Shown here in pieces: positions 63,778 through 64,000 of a stretch of DNA of 64,000 nucleotides. Every line of letters starts with the position of its first letter. The stretch's first letter is position 1. Origin of the DNA: Romeriopsis navalis LEGE 11480 (lineage in GTDB: Bacteria; Cyanobacteriota; Cyanobacteriia; Leptolyngbyales; Leptolyngbyaceae); assembly GCF_015207035.1 (NCBI RefSeq), contig NZ_JADEXQ010000013.1:1-64000 (forward strand), in the 5' to 3' direction. The notes beneath the pieces are model-generated. The model saw nothing but the letters and a program-made list of their open reading frames with translations, was not told the origin of the DNA and ran no database searches. Both the position numbers and the translations under genes were made by a program.

Positions 63778-64000
63778 AAACTTTCTAGTCGAATATGGGA
63801 GATGGCAGGCGGTTGAAGCGTGAGCCAAAGGGCAGTCTATAGAGCAGCGCAAATTGGCTGATTGGGCACGTAGTTTATCCTAACCAAAATCGGCTGGCGT
63901 CTCACCTCAAATCCCTCGGTGTGCGCCCCAATCACTGTATAGCCGTCGCCGTTGGGCCGCCGCAACGGTGTCAAGGTAAAATAAAGTTGTAGCGAGGTTG

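Overview
The window comes from a cyanobacterium. It carries adjacent photosystem I reaction-centre genes (psaA, psaB), the beta-carboxysome shell gene ccmP, an hps-type pseudopilin/polysaccharide locus, and many octamers of the HIP1 type (GCGATCGC and its one-off forms). Nothing seen points to heterocysts. I infer a non-heterocystous, polysaccharide-secreting species; the genus cannot be named from this sequence.

Bases 1-6020 are a decayed accessory region. It holds the 3' end of a GDP-L-fucose synthase gene, then an IS1-like element with a clean 8-bp target duplication and one internal stop codon. Next come an AT-rich gene for a UvrD-like helicase with a nuclease-like insert, a nested IS1634-like/IS630 wreck, and a broken polysaccharide pyruvyl transferase gene. 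Together they look like an exopolysaccharide locus broken up by insertion sequences, with a possible defence-type gene inserted. Bases 6017-13864 (minus strand) form a tight three-gene unit. It is led by a 1960-residue exported Lys/Pro/Ala-rich protein that carries three families of short aromatic motifs at intervals. A thioredoxin-NHL protein and a zinc-ribbon protein follow. This unit is divergent from psaAB and is the best candidate here for something undescribed.

Bases 14132-19042 hold psaAB with a TATAAT box, an HLR1-like RpaB site and a strong terminator. Bases 19172-31800 hold a HEAT-repeat membrane protein, then a minus-strand set of five pilin-like genes including the giant hpsA, a sugar-phosphate transferase and a glycosyltransferase; these probably act together in polysaccharide export and gliding. 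Bases 32169-42167 are mostly housekeeping: rqcH, remA-like/gmk, an M16 peptidase pair, a macrodomain protein, moaA, ccmP with a pentapeptide-repeat gene, and initiator tRNA.

Bases 42315-45682 hold a signalling cluster (OmpR-type regulator, MarR regulator, histidine kinase, NarL-type regulator). metK follows, then two tandem ADP-ribosylglycohydrolases, a Uma2 remnant, rtcB, and a hybrid kinase with a degenerate receiver. The right end (54150-63777, minus strand) holds a Spy-like protein, a DUF362 protein, several proteins of unknown role, a lone sugar ABC permease, and the ergothioneine genes egtC-egtB-egtD.
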